NCBI GenBank assembly: GCA_022564665.1
Contig: JADFKZ010000001.1
Location: 1-64,000, forward strand
Origin: Planctomycetota bacterium
GTDB lineage: Bacteria; Planctomycetota; Phycisphaerae; Phycisphaerales; SM1A02
DNA length: 64,000 nt
Reading direction: 5' to 3'
The notes beneath the pieces were generated by a model. It made no database searches and was not told the DNA's origin. It saw only the letters and a program-made list of their open reading frames with translations. The translations under genes were made by a program, and so were the position numbers. Below are positions 33,986 through 42,392 of this stretch, in pieces; position 1 is the first letter of the stretch, and every line of letters begins with the position of its first letter.

Positions 33986-34768
33986 TCAGCCTGCGTCTCG
34001 CCCCTCGTCAGCCCAGTCGCCGCTGGTTGGGTGGCTTCGCGCAATAATGAAAAGGGTGCGGCCGAACAGCGTCACCGGCGAACTCTGCTGGGCGAGGTTG
34101 GGGGAACCGCCCCAGCGGACTCGACCGTACAGCTTCACCAGCGGCCACAGCGGGCTCAGGCACAGCGACGAGCGCTGAAACTTGTCCGTCGCCACACCAA
34201 CGATCTCCAACCCGCAGCGCCGGAGAGTCCATCGATAGCGATCAAGCGTGAAGGGCGAGATGTGCTGAGTTTGCGGTGCAAGCTCTTGCGGCATCAGCGG
34301 AGGGTACGAGTAGTAGTAGCCGGAAAGCAGGAAGGTCATTCGGGATTTCAGGGAGAGAATATTCGGAGTCGTAAATATAAACCTCCCCTGCCGGCGAAGC
34401 AGGCGGCGCACTTCTACGAACAGCCGACGATGGCTTTCGAGATGTTCAACGACCTCTACGCACACAACCAGATCGAAGGATTGGCTCTCGTAGGGCAGCG
34501 CCCCGGCTGCGTCCGCCGCTCGGCATTCGACTCCCCTGAGTTTAAAAAGGTCGGGATCCAGATCGCAGGCAGAGACCTCATAGCCTGCCTCAAGCAGCTT
34601 CAGCGAAAGAGAGCCCTGCCCGGCGCCGACATCCAGGACCCGTATACCCTTTGACGGCGGGACCGTTCGAGTCACCAGGCGCATGACCGAGGCGTGCGTC
34701 CCGGGGATGGCCATTTCCTGCGGGACCGGCGGCTCGAAGCTTGCTGTGGTGGTGGTCATGGTCGCCAT
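33986..34768 (-). CDS. SAM-dependent methyltransferase (class I)
   Basis: A 260-residue protein from ATG 34768 (MATMTTTTASFEPPVPQEMA). SAM motif I is RVLDVGAGQGSLSLKLLEAG, post-I YEVSACDLDPDLFK, motif II region FDLVVCVEVVEHLESHRRLF. A hydrophobic C-terminal half follows, with MTFLLSGYYYSYPPL and SSLCLSPLWPLVKLYG. This is the Methyltransf_11 group often found in LPS and O-antigen clusters. Substrate cannot be named. It diverges from the GT2 gene at 34905. Confidence 0.85.
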   Translation of the reverse strand: MATMTTTTASFEPPVPQEMAIPGTHASVMRLVTRTVPPSKGIRVLDVGAGQGSLSLKLLEAGYEVSACDLDPDLFKLRGVECRAADAAGALPYESQSFDLVVCVEVVEHLESHRRLFVEVRRLLRRQGRFIFTTPNILSLKSRMTFLLSGYYYSYPPLMPQELAPQTQHISPFTLDRYRWTLRRCGLEIVGVATDKFQRSSLCLSPLWPLVKLYGRVRWGGSPNLAQQSSPVTLFGRTLFIIARSHPTSGDWADEGRDAG

Positions 34769-34904
34769 CGAGCGGTTCTTCCCTGGGCTGTTGCAGCATC
34801 GTACCATCCGGCTCCCAACGGATTCCTTGGACAGTCTCCTAGGCAACGGATCGAATGATCCGGGCCGGCACGAGGCTCGCGACGCGACCGCAGGAAGGAA
34901 TACG

Positions 34905-35699
34905 ATGCCGACAGCCCGCCCCCCGGATCTCGCGGTCGTCGTCACGACCAAGAACAACATGCGAACGATCGGACAAGCGCTTCAGAGCGTACGGACGATC
35001 GCGGCTCGCATCGTCGTGGTGGATTCCGGCTCGACCGATGGCACGATCGAGCTATGCCGGTCGATGGGGGCCGAGATCCTGTACCGTGAGTGGGACAACT
35101 TTGCCCGCCAAAAGCAGTTCGCCCTGGATTGCGCCCGCCACCACCGCTGGGTGCTGCTGCTGGACTCGGACGAGTCGCTGGAACCGGACCTCAAGGAGGC
35201 GATCCAGCGGGTGGTTCTGGAGGATGACCCCCGCTCTCAGGGATGGATGATCCGGCGCAAAGTCTGGTTTCTCGGGGCCTGGTTGCACCACACATTCCAG
35301 CCGGAATGGCGGCTCCGTCTGGTCCGTGGCGGGAGCGGGCGAATGGTTGGCGTCGATGATCCCCAGCTGAGCTATCCCCACAACGTCCATGAGCAGCTGC
35401 GGGTACCGGGGCGGATCGGCCGGCTGCGGGGGATCTGCCGGCACGATGCCTGGGCGGATCTGGGTGACCTCTTTGCCCGCCAGATACGCTACGCCCAGCT
35501 GGCCGCCGATTCGGCAACCCGCGGCGGATCCCCCATCAACGTGCTTTTCAACCCGCCCGCCGCCATGCTGAAGCAGCTTGTTCTCAAACGTGGCTTTCTC
35601 GACGGGACCCGCGGCCTGATCATCGCCGTGGCCGCCTTCAACTTTACCGCGCTGAAGCACACCTTCATTGCCGCCAGGCGACTCGCCAGAACCGGCTAA
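34905..35699 (+). CDS. Family 2 glycosyltransferase, WaaE/KdtX-like
   Basis: A 264-residue GT-A enzyme starting at ATG 34905 with a good AGGAAGG upstream. It has AVVVTTKNNMRTIGQALQSV, RIVVVDSGSTDGTIELCRS, and the WaaE-like segment REWDNFARQKQFALDCARHH, followed by LLLDSDESLEPDLKEAI. In E. coli-type core synthesis WaaE adds glucose to heptose. The context fits LPS core synthesis. The next gene's ATG (35710) is 10 bases downstream with its own Shine-Dalgarno at the end of this gene. Confidence 0.85.
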   Translation: MPTARPPDLAVVVTTKNNMRTIGQALQSVRTIAARIVVVDSGSTDGTIELCRSMGAEILYREWDNFARQKQFALDCARHHRWVLLLDSDESLEPDLKEAIQRVVLEDDPRSQGWMIRRKVWFLGAWLHHTFQPEWRLRLVRGGSGRMVGVDDPQLSYPHNVHEQLRVPGRIGRLRGICRHDAWADLGDLFARQIRYAQLAADSATRGGSPINVLFNPPAAMLKQLVLKRGFLDGTRGLIIAVAAFNFTALKHTFIAARRLARTG

Positions 35700-35709
35700 G
35701 GAGGTAGGC

Positions 35710-37008
35710 ATGGTGCCCTGGGACGGACCGACGTCGGCCGACGGCCGCTCGCCGCCGCCGAGCGGGTTGGCGTCGATTCGTCAGGCCTGGGTGCGGCACG
35801 CGATCGGGGACCGCATCCATGCCGTCTGGGCGGTGCTGTACCTGCTGCTGCTGCCGCTGGCAACCACGCCAAAGGACGTCGCCTTCATCGGGCTGTGCGC
35901 CTGGGCCGTCCTCCGATTTCCCTGGACCTGGCGGCGCTACCGTGATCTTGGGTCCGACAGGCTGGTGTGGCTGCTCGGGGCTTGGGCGCTCTGGCACGCT
36001 TTGAGCATCTTCTGGAGCGCGGACCCATACCAGGGCTTCGACGAGTTGAGAGCCTACCGCGTCGTGGTGACAGGTTTCGCGATATGGCCGGTCATCGACC
36101 GCATGGTGTGGATGATCGTGGCCTTCCTTCTCGGCGCCTTTCTCTCCAACGCCGTCCAGCTGCTTCAGTTTCTGGAGTGGTTCGGGCTCCACCCCAACCC
36201 ATACCAGCGGCTCGCCGGTTTCGTGCACCCGATCAATACCGGAGCCGCCATGGCGGTCGCGATCTGCTGGCATCTCTCAGCGACGCTCAAGGGACGATCG
36301 TGGACATGCTGGGCGTCGATCGCAGGACTGGCCGCCGCCTCGGCCGGCCTGGTCTCTGCCGGCAGCCGCGGCCCCTGGATCTCCGCCGCTGTGGGGATCG
36401 CGCTGGCACTGGTCATCATCCCGATCCACCGGCCCAGGTTGCGGCCCCGGATCCTCCTGCTGGTTGCGATGGGCGTGGTGACCGCCGCCGCCGCGTGGCC
36501 GATCGCCGGCGACTTCGTAATGGTGCGCGTCAAGCAGGCCCGCGCCAACCTGGAGGCATTCAAGGAGGACCCGCACGCCGCCAACGAGGACCTGCGGCTG
36601 GCCACCTGGGGGGCAGCCTGGGAGGCATTCCGGGAATCACCGGTCCTCGGGGTGGGAGCGGGCGGGTACGCCCAGGCGGCGGCTGAATCCTCCTTTGGAG
36701 CGCTGCTGCCGAACAGCCATCATGCCAATTCGCTCTACATGCACGTGCTGGCATGCACTGGGATCATCGGGCTCGCCCTCCTGGCCGGGGTCGTCGGGCT
36801 GAGCCTGTATCGCGCCTATCGCGATCGCGCCGACCATGTCTACGTCGAGGGCTCGCTCTTTGCACTGATCACCTGGCTGGTGGGTGCGGCCTTTGACACG
36901 TACCAGCTGAGCGGACAGCTTTTTGGCATGTTCGTGTTCATCACCGTCATCACCTCGCGCCACCGCCGGCGGCTGGACCGCCGGCAAGTGCATAATCGCC
37001 AACGGTGA
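35710..37008 (+). CDS. O-antigen ligase-like (Wzy_C) membrane protein
   Basis: A 432-residue polytopic membrane protein starting at ATG 35710 after AAGGAGG at 35698. It has about ten hydrophobic segments, the first near residues 30-60 (AVWAVLYLLLLPLATTPKDV). The central loop GSRGPWISAAVGIALALVII and the LGVGAGGYAQAAA motif with NSHHANSLYMHVLACTGIIG are the Wzy_C/O-antigen ligase hallmarks (periplasmic RG and NxxHxxNxLYxxV). It probably joins polysaccharide to lipid A-core, or polymerises a glycan. It follows directly after the WaaE-like gene. Confidence 0.85.
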   Translation: MVPWDGPTSADGRSPPPSGLASIRQAWVRHAIGDRIHAVWAVLYLLLLPLATTPKDVAFIGLCAWAVLRFPWTWRRYRDLGSDRLVWLLGAWALWHALSIFWSADPYQGFDELRAYRVVVTGFAIWPVIDRMVWMIVAFLLGAFLSNAVQLLQFLEWFGLHPNPYQRLAGFVHPINTGAAMAVAICWHLSATLKGRSWTCWASIAGLAAASAGLVSAGSRGPWISAAVGIALALVIIPIHRPRLRPRILLLVAMGVVTAAAAWPIAGDFVMVRVKQARANLEAFKEDPHAANEDLRLATWGAAWEAFRESPVLGVGAGGYAQAAAESSFGALLPNSHHANSLYMHVLACTGIIGLALLAGVVGLSLYRAYRDRADHVYVEGSLFALITWLVGAAFDTYQLSGQLFGMFVFITVITSRHRRRLDRRQVHNRQR

Positions 37009-37069
37009 TGCAGGTCTTGAAGACGGCGGGCTTGGCTTATCATGCCCGGCTCGACCCGGGCCGGTCTTT

Positions 37070-37819
37070 ATGGAGACTCCCGTGACGCTTTGGCTGCCGT
37101 GGATCGCAGGCAGTTACCTGGTCGGCTCGATCCCCTTCGGCGTGCTGCTCGGACGGCTCAAGGGGATCGACATCCGCCAGCACGGCTCGAGGAACGTCGG
37201 CGCCACCAACGTCACCCGCGTGTTGGGAAAAAGGCTGGGCATGCTGTGCTTCGGCCTGGATCTGGCCAAGGGCGTCGGCCCCGTCGTCGTGGTGGGCGCT
37301 GTCGAGGGGATGCTCGGACGACCCGCAGCGTCCGCCGCGGTGGCAGCGAGCGTGCTGAGCGGGCCCGAGATCTGGCTGTGGCTTGCCGTGGCGGCGGCCA
37401 CCGTGCTCGGCCACATGTACTCGCCCTTCCTGGCCTTCGGCGGGGGCAAGGGTGTGGCCACCGGCTTCGGGGCACTGGTGGCCATGTGGCCAGTCCTTAC
37501 GCTGCCCGCCCTCGGCGCGCTGGTTGTGTGGTACGGGGTGCTGCGGCTGACAAAGTACGTGTCGCTGGCCAGCATGGTGGCTGCGGCCAGCGTGCCGGTG
37601 GGGTATGTGATGACGGTGATCCCCCATGACGCCCTGCGGACGGCGCCCGCCGACTGGCTCGGGCGGGTGGCAGACGCCTGGCCGCCGCTGGCGGTGACCG
37701 GGGCGATTGCGGTCGTGGTCATCTACCGCCATCGCACCAACATCGCCCGCATCCACCGGGGCGAGGAGCCCAGGGTCGGCGGGATGCAGCGTCGTGGGGA
37801 AATGCGGTCAAAGGAGTGA
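37070..37819 (+). CDS. plsY: Glycerol-3-phosphate acyltransferase PlsY
   Basis: Transfers an acyl group from acyl-phosphate to glycerol 3-phosphate, the first step of phospholipid synthesis, in the inner membrane. The 249 residues from ATG 37070 contain YLVGSIPFGVLLGRLKGIDI, GSRNVGATNVTRVLG, the second motif LGHMYSPFLAFGGGKGVATG, and a C-terminal RHRTNIARIHRGEEPR. Five membrane helices are seen. A longer open frame starts in the 3' end of the ligase gene but ATG 37070 fits the family. An array of E hairpin units begins 25 bases downstream. Confidence 0.95.
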   Translation: METPVTLWLPWIAGSYLVGSIPFGVLLGRLKGIDIRQHGSRNVGATNVTRVLGKRLGMLCFGLDLAKGVGPVVVVGAVEGMLGRPAASAAVAASVLSGPEIWLWLAVAAATVLGHMYSPFLAFGGGKGVATGFGALVAMWPVLTLPALGALVVWYGVLRLTKYVSLASMVAAASVPVGYVMTVIPHDALRTAPADWLGRVADAWPPLAVTGAIAVVVIYRHRTNIARIHRGEEPRVGGMQRRGEMRSKE

Positions 37820-37844
37820 GATCAAAAAGAGGCTTTTTCTAGGG

Positions 37845-38117
37845 CTGTTTCGATCGCTCCGTAGCGGCGTCGCGGCCTCCTTGCCGCTCTTGTTTGGCAG
37901 CCCTTCGGGCTGCGGGGCCGCTCTTGATTGGCAGCCCTTCGGGCTGCGGGGCCGCTCTTGTTTGGCAGCCCTTTGGGCTGCGGGGCCGCTCTTGTTTGGC
38001 AGCCCTTCGGGCTGCGGGGCCGCTCTTGTTTGGCAGCCCTTCGGGCTGCGGGCCGCGCACTCGCTTCGTCGGCTTCGCGGCCCATCGAAGAGGCCGCTAC
38101 GCTTGGACGTAAACGGG
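37845..38117 (+). repeat. E-family repeat with five tandem 34-bp hairpin units
   Basis: The longest E copy, filling the gap between plsY and a convergent gene. The left end is TTTCGATCGCTCCGTAGCGG; the right end is GAGGCCGCTACGC. Five units start at 37887, 37921, 37955, 37989 and 38023, period 34, each with CTCTTGTTTGGCAGCCC (second unit CTCTTGATTGG; third CCCTTTGGGCTGC) and the palindrome GCAGCCCTTCGGGCTGC. A flanking segment GCACTCGCTTCGTCGGCTTC resembles the right part of other copies. Confidence 0.9.
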
Positions 38118-38118
38118 G

Positions 38119-39402
38119 CTAGTCTTTTGCGATCGCGACCGGCAAGAGCACGATCGTGTCATCCCCCTCCGCCCGGAGGGCAGCGACAGCTGCCTGAACC
38201 TGCCGCCACTGGGCGACCCAGCCCCTGGCTTGGTCATCTTCCTGGGCGCTCCCGCTGGGCCGGGCATCGGTGGCCGGCGACAACATCCTGAGCCGTGTTG
38301 CATGCCCCTGCGTTACCCCAAGACGCCCAAGCAATGCTCGTAGCTCGCCAAGCGGTATGGAGATGGTGTAGCCAGCGCCATATTCGGAGAACGCAAGCTG
38401 TTGCTGGAAGCTGGGCGCCAGCTCGGGCGTACCCAGAAGCTGCTTGCTCAACAGGATCTGCTTCTCCTGCCGCTGGCCGTGAGAGTCCTCTGCCAGCCGC
38501 CGCAGCCGCTGGGAGATCTCCCGCAGGGTCCTCAGGCCGGGCTCCGGGGGCGCGGCGGCGGCCACATCACCCGCCCGCACCTCGGCTGGCGGCTGACCAG
38601 GGGCGAATCTCTCACGCTGCCACTTCTCCGTAAGCAGCTGGACCTCCTCCCAGTCGAGGTTTCGCGTCAGCGCCGTGCGTGGGCCCAGGTCCCTGAGGCT
38701 TGAGCGCAGGATCTGCTCGGCGCGGCGGGGCTCTGCGACCTCAAGCTCCAGAGCGAACGTCAAGGCCATCAACCGAGGATGAGCGTCTGGATCCTCAGGT
38801 GGCCTCAGTGTGTCGGCGCTGCGGTCGCCACCGGCCACTGCAACCTCGAGGGGCGCGTGGTGATGGATGACGCCGCCGGGCCCCGGCCCAAGACGTTGGG
38901 AGCCTTCGCCAGCCACGAGCGACTGCGATTCGGACGGTGGGCCACCGCCCCCGGCCCAGCGGTCGCCCGATGCCGTTTCCGCGTCGCGCTGGCGGCCCTC
39001 CGGGCTGCGGGCCAGCTCCCGCTCGTCCACCCCGCCAGCTTGCCCTGGGGCCCAACTGAGAACCGCCCACAGCCCGCCCACCAACGCGACCCCCAGACCC
39101 GCGGCGACGGGCAGGGCCCACCGCCGCCGGTGGGCCCGCCGCCGGCGAAACTCACCAGGCGGCCCCATCAGGATCGGCCGCACCATGAGCGGCTCGAGCT
39201 CAGCCACCAGATCGACGTCAAGTGAGGGAACAGGCTCCGACCGCAAAATCTCCCGATCAGCCTGCAGCCGCTCGATACACTCCACGGCTCCGGAATGGGC
39301 GCCAAGACGCCGTCGGAGCTGCTCGGCAGCCCCGGGGTCGAGTTCGGCTTCGATGAGCGCCAGCAACTGGGCCTCTTCGAATTGATTATCAAAGATCGTC
39401 AC
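38119..39402 (-). CDS. Putative anti-sigma factor for the neighbouring ECF sigma
   Basis: A 427-residue protein starting with GTG at 39402; its start overlaps the sigma stop by three bases (GTGA), so the two are coupled. An N-terminal soluble part with LIEAELDPGAAEQLRRRLGA resembles anti-sigma/helical bundle domains of Planctomycetes. A single hydrophobic segment around residues 98-118 (ALPVAAGLGVALVGGLWAVL) is followed by a long Gln/Arg/Glu-rich region of about 310 residues. There is no zinc-finger HxxxCxxC motif. The anti-sigma role is inferred from position and topology. Confidence 0.65.
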   Translation of the reverse strand: MTIFDNQFEEAQLLALIEAELDPGAAEQLRRRLGAHSGAVECIERLQADREILRSEPVPSLDVDLVAELEPLMVRPILMGPPGEFRRRRAHRRRWALPVAAGLGVALVGGLWAVLSWAPGQAGGVDERELARSPEGRQRDAETASGDRWAGGGGPPSESQSLVAGEGSQRLGPGPGGVIHHHAPLEVAVAGGDRSADTLRPPEDPDAHPRLMALTFALELEVAEPRRAEQILRSSLRDLGPRTALTRNLDWEEVQLLTEKWQRERFAPGQPPAEVRAGDVAAAAPPEPGLRTLREISQRLRRLAEDSHGQRQEKQILLSKQLLGTPELAPSFQQQLAFSEYGAGYTISIPLGELRALLGRLGVTQGHATRLRMLSPATDARPSGSAQEDDQARGWVAQWRQVQAAVAALRAEGDDTIVLLPVAIAKD

Positions 39403-40079
39403 TCGCCTGGCCCTCGTTGATGAGCCCCTGGCAGGGGCTGGTGGTCGTGATCGGCCGGAGGATCGCCCAAGCTGAGCTCCGCGGCTTGCCGAAGCGCCAG
39501 ACGGGCTCGGAAGAGCCGTGACTTCACCGTTCCAATCGGCACACCCAGCACCTCCGAGATGAGCTGATACTCCATATCATGCATGTCGCGAAGCACCAGG
39601 ACGGCCCGCATCTGAGGGTCCAGGTCGCCCAGCGCCCGCCGCAGGATGTGTCGCATCTCAGCCTCTTCGACGCGGCGAGATGGTAGAAGTTCCGCCATCG
39701 CCGGGACGTGTAGCGGACCGGAACCCCGGCCGGGGGCATCGATTCCGTCGATTGGAGCGTGCCGCCGGAGACGCTCCTTTCGCAGATGGCTGAGGCAGCA
39801 GTTCATCGTCACCCGGATGACCCACGTCGAGAGCTTGGCCCGTCCGTCGTAGCTGTCGAGGCCCTCCATGATCTTGAGCATCGAGTCCTGGGTCAGATCC
39901 CGCGCGTCGTGCTGGTTGCGAACCATCCGGTAGCAGATGGCGTAGATCCGCTTCTGAAAGGTGCGCAGCAGCAGGCCCATCGCCTCGGGATCGCCCCGGC
40001 GGTGGGCCTCGAGCAGGTCAAGCTCGTTGGAAGGCTTCCCGGTCCGGTCCGGCGTGCGCTCGTGGGGTTGGCGATCCAT
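39399..40079 (-). CDS. ECF-family RNA polymerase sigma factor
   Basis: A 226-residue sigma70 relative. Region 2 contains HDARDLTQDSMLKIMEGLDS and the RAKLSTWVIRVTMNCCLSHL segment; region 4 has VLGVPIGTVKSRLFRARLAL (helix-turn-helix). The His/Pro-rich tail follows. ATG 40079 (MDRQPHERTPDRTGKPSNEL) is selected; a longer frame exists upstream but overlaps the purB side. The gene is coupled to the putative anti-sigma gene downstream and is divergent from purB. It belongs to the family of ECF factors with many copies in Planctomycetota. Confidence 0.92.
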   Translation of the reverse strand: MDRQPHERTPDRTGKPSNELDLLEAHRRGDPEAMGLLLRTFQKRIYAICYRMVRNQHDARDLTQDSMLKIMEGLDSYDGRAKLSTWVIRVTMNCCLSHLRKERLRRHAPIDGIDAPGRGSGPLHVPAMAELLPSRRVEEAEMRHILRRALGDLDPQMRAVLVLRDMHDMEYQLISEVLGVPIGTVKSRLFRARLALRQAAELSLGDPPADHDHQPLPGAHQRGPGE

Positions 40080-40192
40080 CGACTCAGGCTTGATCCACAG
40101 CGGCACCCTGGATGGATAGGATGAGTTGGCCCCACCTCCCGGGCCGGCCGGAAACCCGCAGCAGGGGCCATAACGCTCCCTCAGTACGCCCA

Positions 40193-41614
40193 ATGAACCT
40201 CAACGAGAGCTACCGCTCGCCACTGGAAACCCGCTACGGCTCCGCCGAGATGCGGGCAATCTGGTCCCCACAGAGAACCTATTCGACGTGGAGACGGCTG
40301 TGGCTGGCCCTCGCTGAAGCCCAACGCGAACTCGGTCTGAATATTAGCCGGGCGCAGGTCGAGGAGCTTCGCGCCCACCTCGACGATATCGATTACGACA
40401 GGGCGGCCGAATACGAGTCCAGGCTCCACCACGACGTGATGGCCCACATCCACACCCTGGGCGATGCGGCTCCAAAGGCCCGCCCCATCATCCACCTCGG
40501 GGCCACCAGCCAGTTCGTCAACTGCAACACCGAGCTGATTCAGATCCGCGACGGCCTTCGCCTCCTCGCCGGCAAGCTCGCCGCCCTGATCGACACCCTC
40601 TCGACGTTCGCGGCCCGCTGGCGAGATCTCCCCACTCTGGGTCTCACCCACTTGCAGCCGGCCCAGCCCACAACAGTAGGAAAGCGGGCGACGTTGTGGG
40701 CAAACGACCTGGCGATGGCGCTAGAGGAAATCGAGCACCGGCTGTCGACGCTGCGCTTCCGAGGTGTCAAGGGGGCGACCGGGACGCAGGCATCGTTCTT
40801 GCGGCTCTTTGACGGGGACCAGGAGAAGGTGGAGCGGCTCGATGAGCTGGTCTGCCGGAAGATGGGCTGGCCGCCCGACAAGCGATTCGTCGTGACCGGC
40901 CAGACCTACCCCAGGCTCGTCGACGCGCTGGTGGTGGGTTCCCTGGCGGTCACCGCCGCCGCGATCTCCAAGTGCTCCAACGATCTGCGGCTCCTGGCCA
41001 GCCGCAGCGAGGTTCGCGAGCCCGCCGGCCCGGAGCAGGTGGGCTCCTCGACGATGCCCCATAAACGCAACCCGATGCTCTGCGAGCGAGCGACGGGGCT
41101 TGCCCGATTTGTCATGTCGCTACCGGCTAATTCGCTTTCGACCGCCGCCAGCCAGTGGCTCGAGCGGTCGCTGGATGACTCGGCCAACCGCCGCCTCGTC
41201 CTGCCGCAGTCCTTTCTTGCCCTCGACGCGGCGGTGGAGGTGATGCGCCAGGTCGCAGGCGGCCTCGATCTGTGCCCGCGGACAATCGCCTTCAACCTCA
41301 ACCGGGAGCTTGCGTTTCTGGCGGGTGAGAACATCCTGATGGCGGCGGTCGCGGCGGGCGCCGATCGCCAGGAGGTCCATGAGATACTCCGTCGCCACAG
41401 CCGTGCCGCCGCCGAGCGGATGAGCACTGAGGGCGGGCCGAACGACCTGCTGGATCGGCTCGGCAATGAGCCGATCTTTGCCGGGCTCGACCTGGCGACC
41501 TTTGCTGACCCCGTCGCCAGCGTGGGTCGAGCCCCGCAACAGGTCCAGCGTTTCATCGAGCAGGTGGCGGAGCCGATCCGCCGCCGCTACCCCGACGAGC
41601 TGCCAAAAACCTGA
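40193..41614 (+). CDS. purB: Adenylosuccinate lyase
   Basis: Splits adenylosuccinate and SAICAR to release fumarate in purine synthesis. The 473 residues from ATG 40193 have the HDVMAHIHTLGDAAP segment, GLTHLQPAQPTTVGKRATLW with catalytic His, and the superfamily signature GSSTMPHKRNPMLCERATGL. Late segments such as LAGENILMAAVAAGADRQEV resemble eukaryotic-type ADSL more than E. coli PurB. It is divergent from the ECF sigma gene, with 113 bases between. Confidence 0.95.
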   Translation: MNLNESYRSPLETRYGSAEMRAIWSPQRTYSTWRRLWLALAEAQRELGLNISRAQVEELRAHLDDIDYDRAAEYESRLHHDVMAHIHTLGDAAPKARPIIHLGATSQFVNCNTELIQIRDGLRLLAGKLAALIDTLSTFAARWRDLPTLGLTHLQPAQPTTVGKRATLWANDLAMALEEIEHRLSTLRFRGVKGATGTQASFLRLFDGDQEKVERLDELVCRKMGWPPDKRFVVTGQTYPRLVDALVVGSLAVTAAAISKCSNDLRLLASRSEVREPAGPEQVGSSTMPHKRNPMLCERATGLARFVMSLPANSLSTAASQWLERSLDDSANRRLVLPQSFLALDAAVEVMRQVAGGLDLCPRTIAFNLNRELAFLAGENILMAAVAAGADRQEVHEILRRHSRAAAERMSTEGGPNDLLDRLGNEPIFAGLDLATFADPVASVGRAPQQVQRFIEQVAEPIRRRYPDELPKT

Positions 41615-41771
41615 CAAAACCCAAACGGGTTTCCGCCCAAAGGGGGTTGGCGCTGTTGTAGGCCACCGCTCCGGACCGATAGAATGGCCGTCGGCGGCGG
41701 TCGGGGGTGCCGGGGCGTTCGGCCTGCCACCACCGATCGACACCGAGACCCTCCCAGCAGTGAGGCCCACC

Positions 41772-41939
41772 ATGGAAGCGTACGACCGGCTCGTTAAGCT
41801 CGTCCAAGATGTCGCCGAGGAGGTCAACAAGGCCCGAGGCGGAAACAAGGCCGCCGGCACGCGTGTGCGAAAGGCGATGCAAGAAGTAAAGAAGGCCGCG
41901 CAGGAGGTACGGGTGGGGGTTCTCGAATCCCGCGACTAG
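41772..41939 (+). CDS. Short histone H1-like (Hc1-type) protein
   Basis: A 55-residue, very basic protein beginning MEAYDRLVKLVQDVAEEVNK and ending AAQEVRVGVLESRD. The middle GGNKAAGTRVRKAMQEVKKA is the segment found in histone H1/Hc1-like proteins of chlamydiae, Planctomycetota, Verrucomicrobiota and Bacteroidota. The long Lys/Ala-rich tail that Chlamydia Hc1 carries is missing, so this is the short form. It probably binds DNA or another helix by the conserved segment; the exact role is unknown. It follows purB, 157 bases downstream. Confidence 0.82.
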   Translation: MEAYDRLVKLVQDVAEEVNKARGGNKAAGTRVRKAMQEVKKAAQEVRVGVLESRD

Positions 41940-42389
41940 GGCTTCGTCTGCCAACCCAGCGGTTGGCCCTGAGACCGAGCGAGGCGCTTGCTGGTCTTGG
42001 CACTCCAGTCCGTGTGCCGTCCATGGCGGCGCGGCCGTGGGAGGGCGAAGCAGGCGATGCCGAGTTCGCTTTGGCCTTCGGCCCGAAGGGGCATCGTCGA
42101 TCAAGCCCCCGTCGCCCGGAGGGCGACAACAGGTAGCGCCAGCGGACGCCGCAGCCGGCGACGCCAGGTGGGGCTGTCAGACGGAGCCTGGCGCGGCGAC
42201 TCCAACGGCTCACCGAGCGCTCGCCTCCGCGCTGCACACCCCGATGCGACGGGACCAATCAAGAGGGCGCCGGGCGTACACCGTGTGGGCCCGGTGGCCC
42301 GACGCTATCCTTGCTGACGCACCCGTCGGCGACCCGGGTGGGGCGCTCCGCCTCAAAGAAACCCCCTCGCAGAAACCCCCGGAGAAACG
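41940..42389. other. 450-base intergenic region with several hairpins, no gene
   Basis: No supported reading frame. Pairing segments are GTCGCCC-GGA-GGGCGAC (42111-42127, perfect 7-bp stem), CCTTC-GGCCC-GAAGG (about 42076-42090), CGCCAGG (42162-42168) with CCTGGCG (42187-42193). GGAGAAACG just before 42390 is probably the Shine-Dalgarno of fabZ. I see no tRNA, tmRNA or RNase P RNA signature on either strand. It could hold a structured RNA or a third repeat family. Confidence 0.5.
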
Positions 42390-42392
42390 TTG

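Noticed and set aside
37017-37043. TTGAAG...TATCAT as a promoter for plsY
   Set aside because: The spacer is only 15 bases and plsY is close enough to the ligase gene to share its transcript.
37887-38056. Tandem units of 34 bases resembling a CRISPR array
   Set aside because: Units are contiguous with no unique spacers, each unit is internally palindromic, and there is no cas gene nearby.
37822-38122. Several short frames in the 38-kb repeat (Ala/Leu/Gly-rich)
   Set aside because: The 34-base unit is not a multiple of three, so it yields similar peptides in all frames; there is no ribosome-binding site and the sequence is explained by tandem duplication.
41940-42389. tmRNA, RNase P RNA or a tRNA
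   Set aside because: None of the conserved sequence elements (for example the RNase P GAGGAAAGUCC box or a tRNA T-loop) is seen on either strand.
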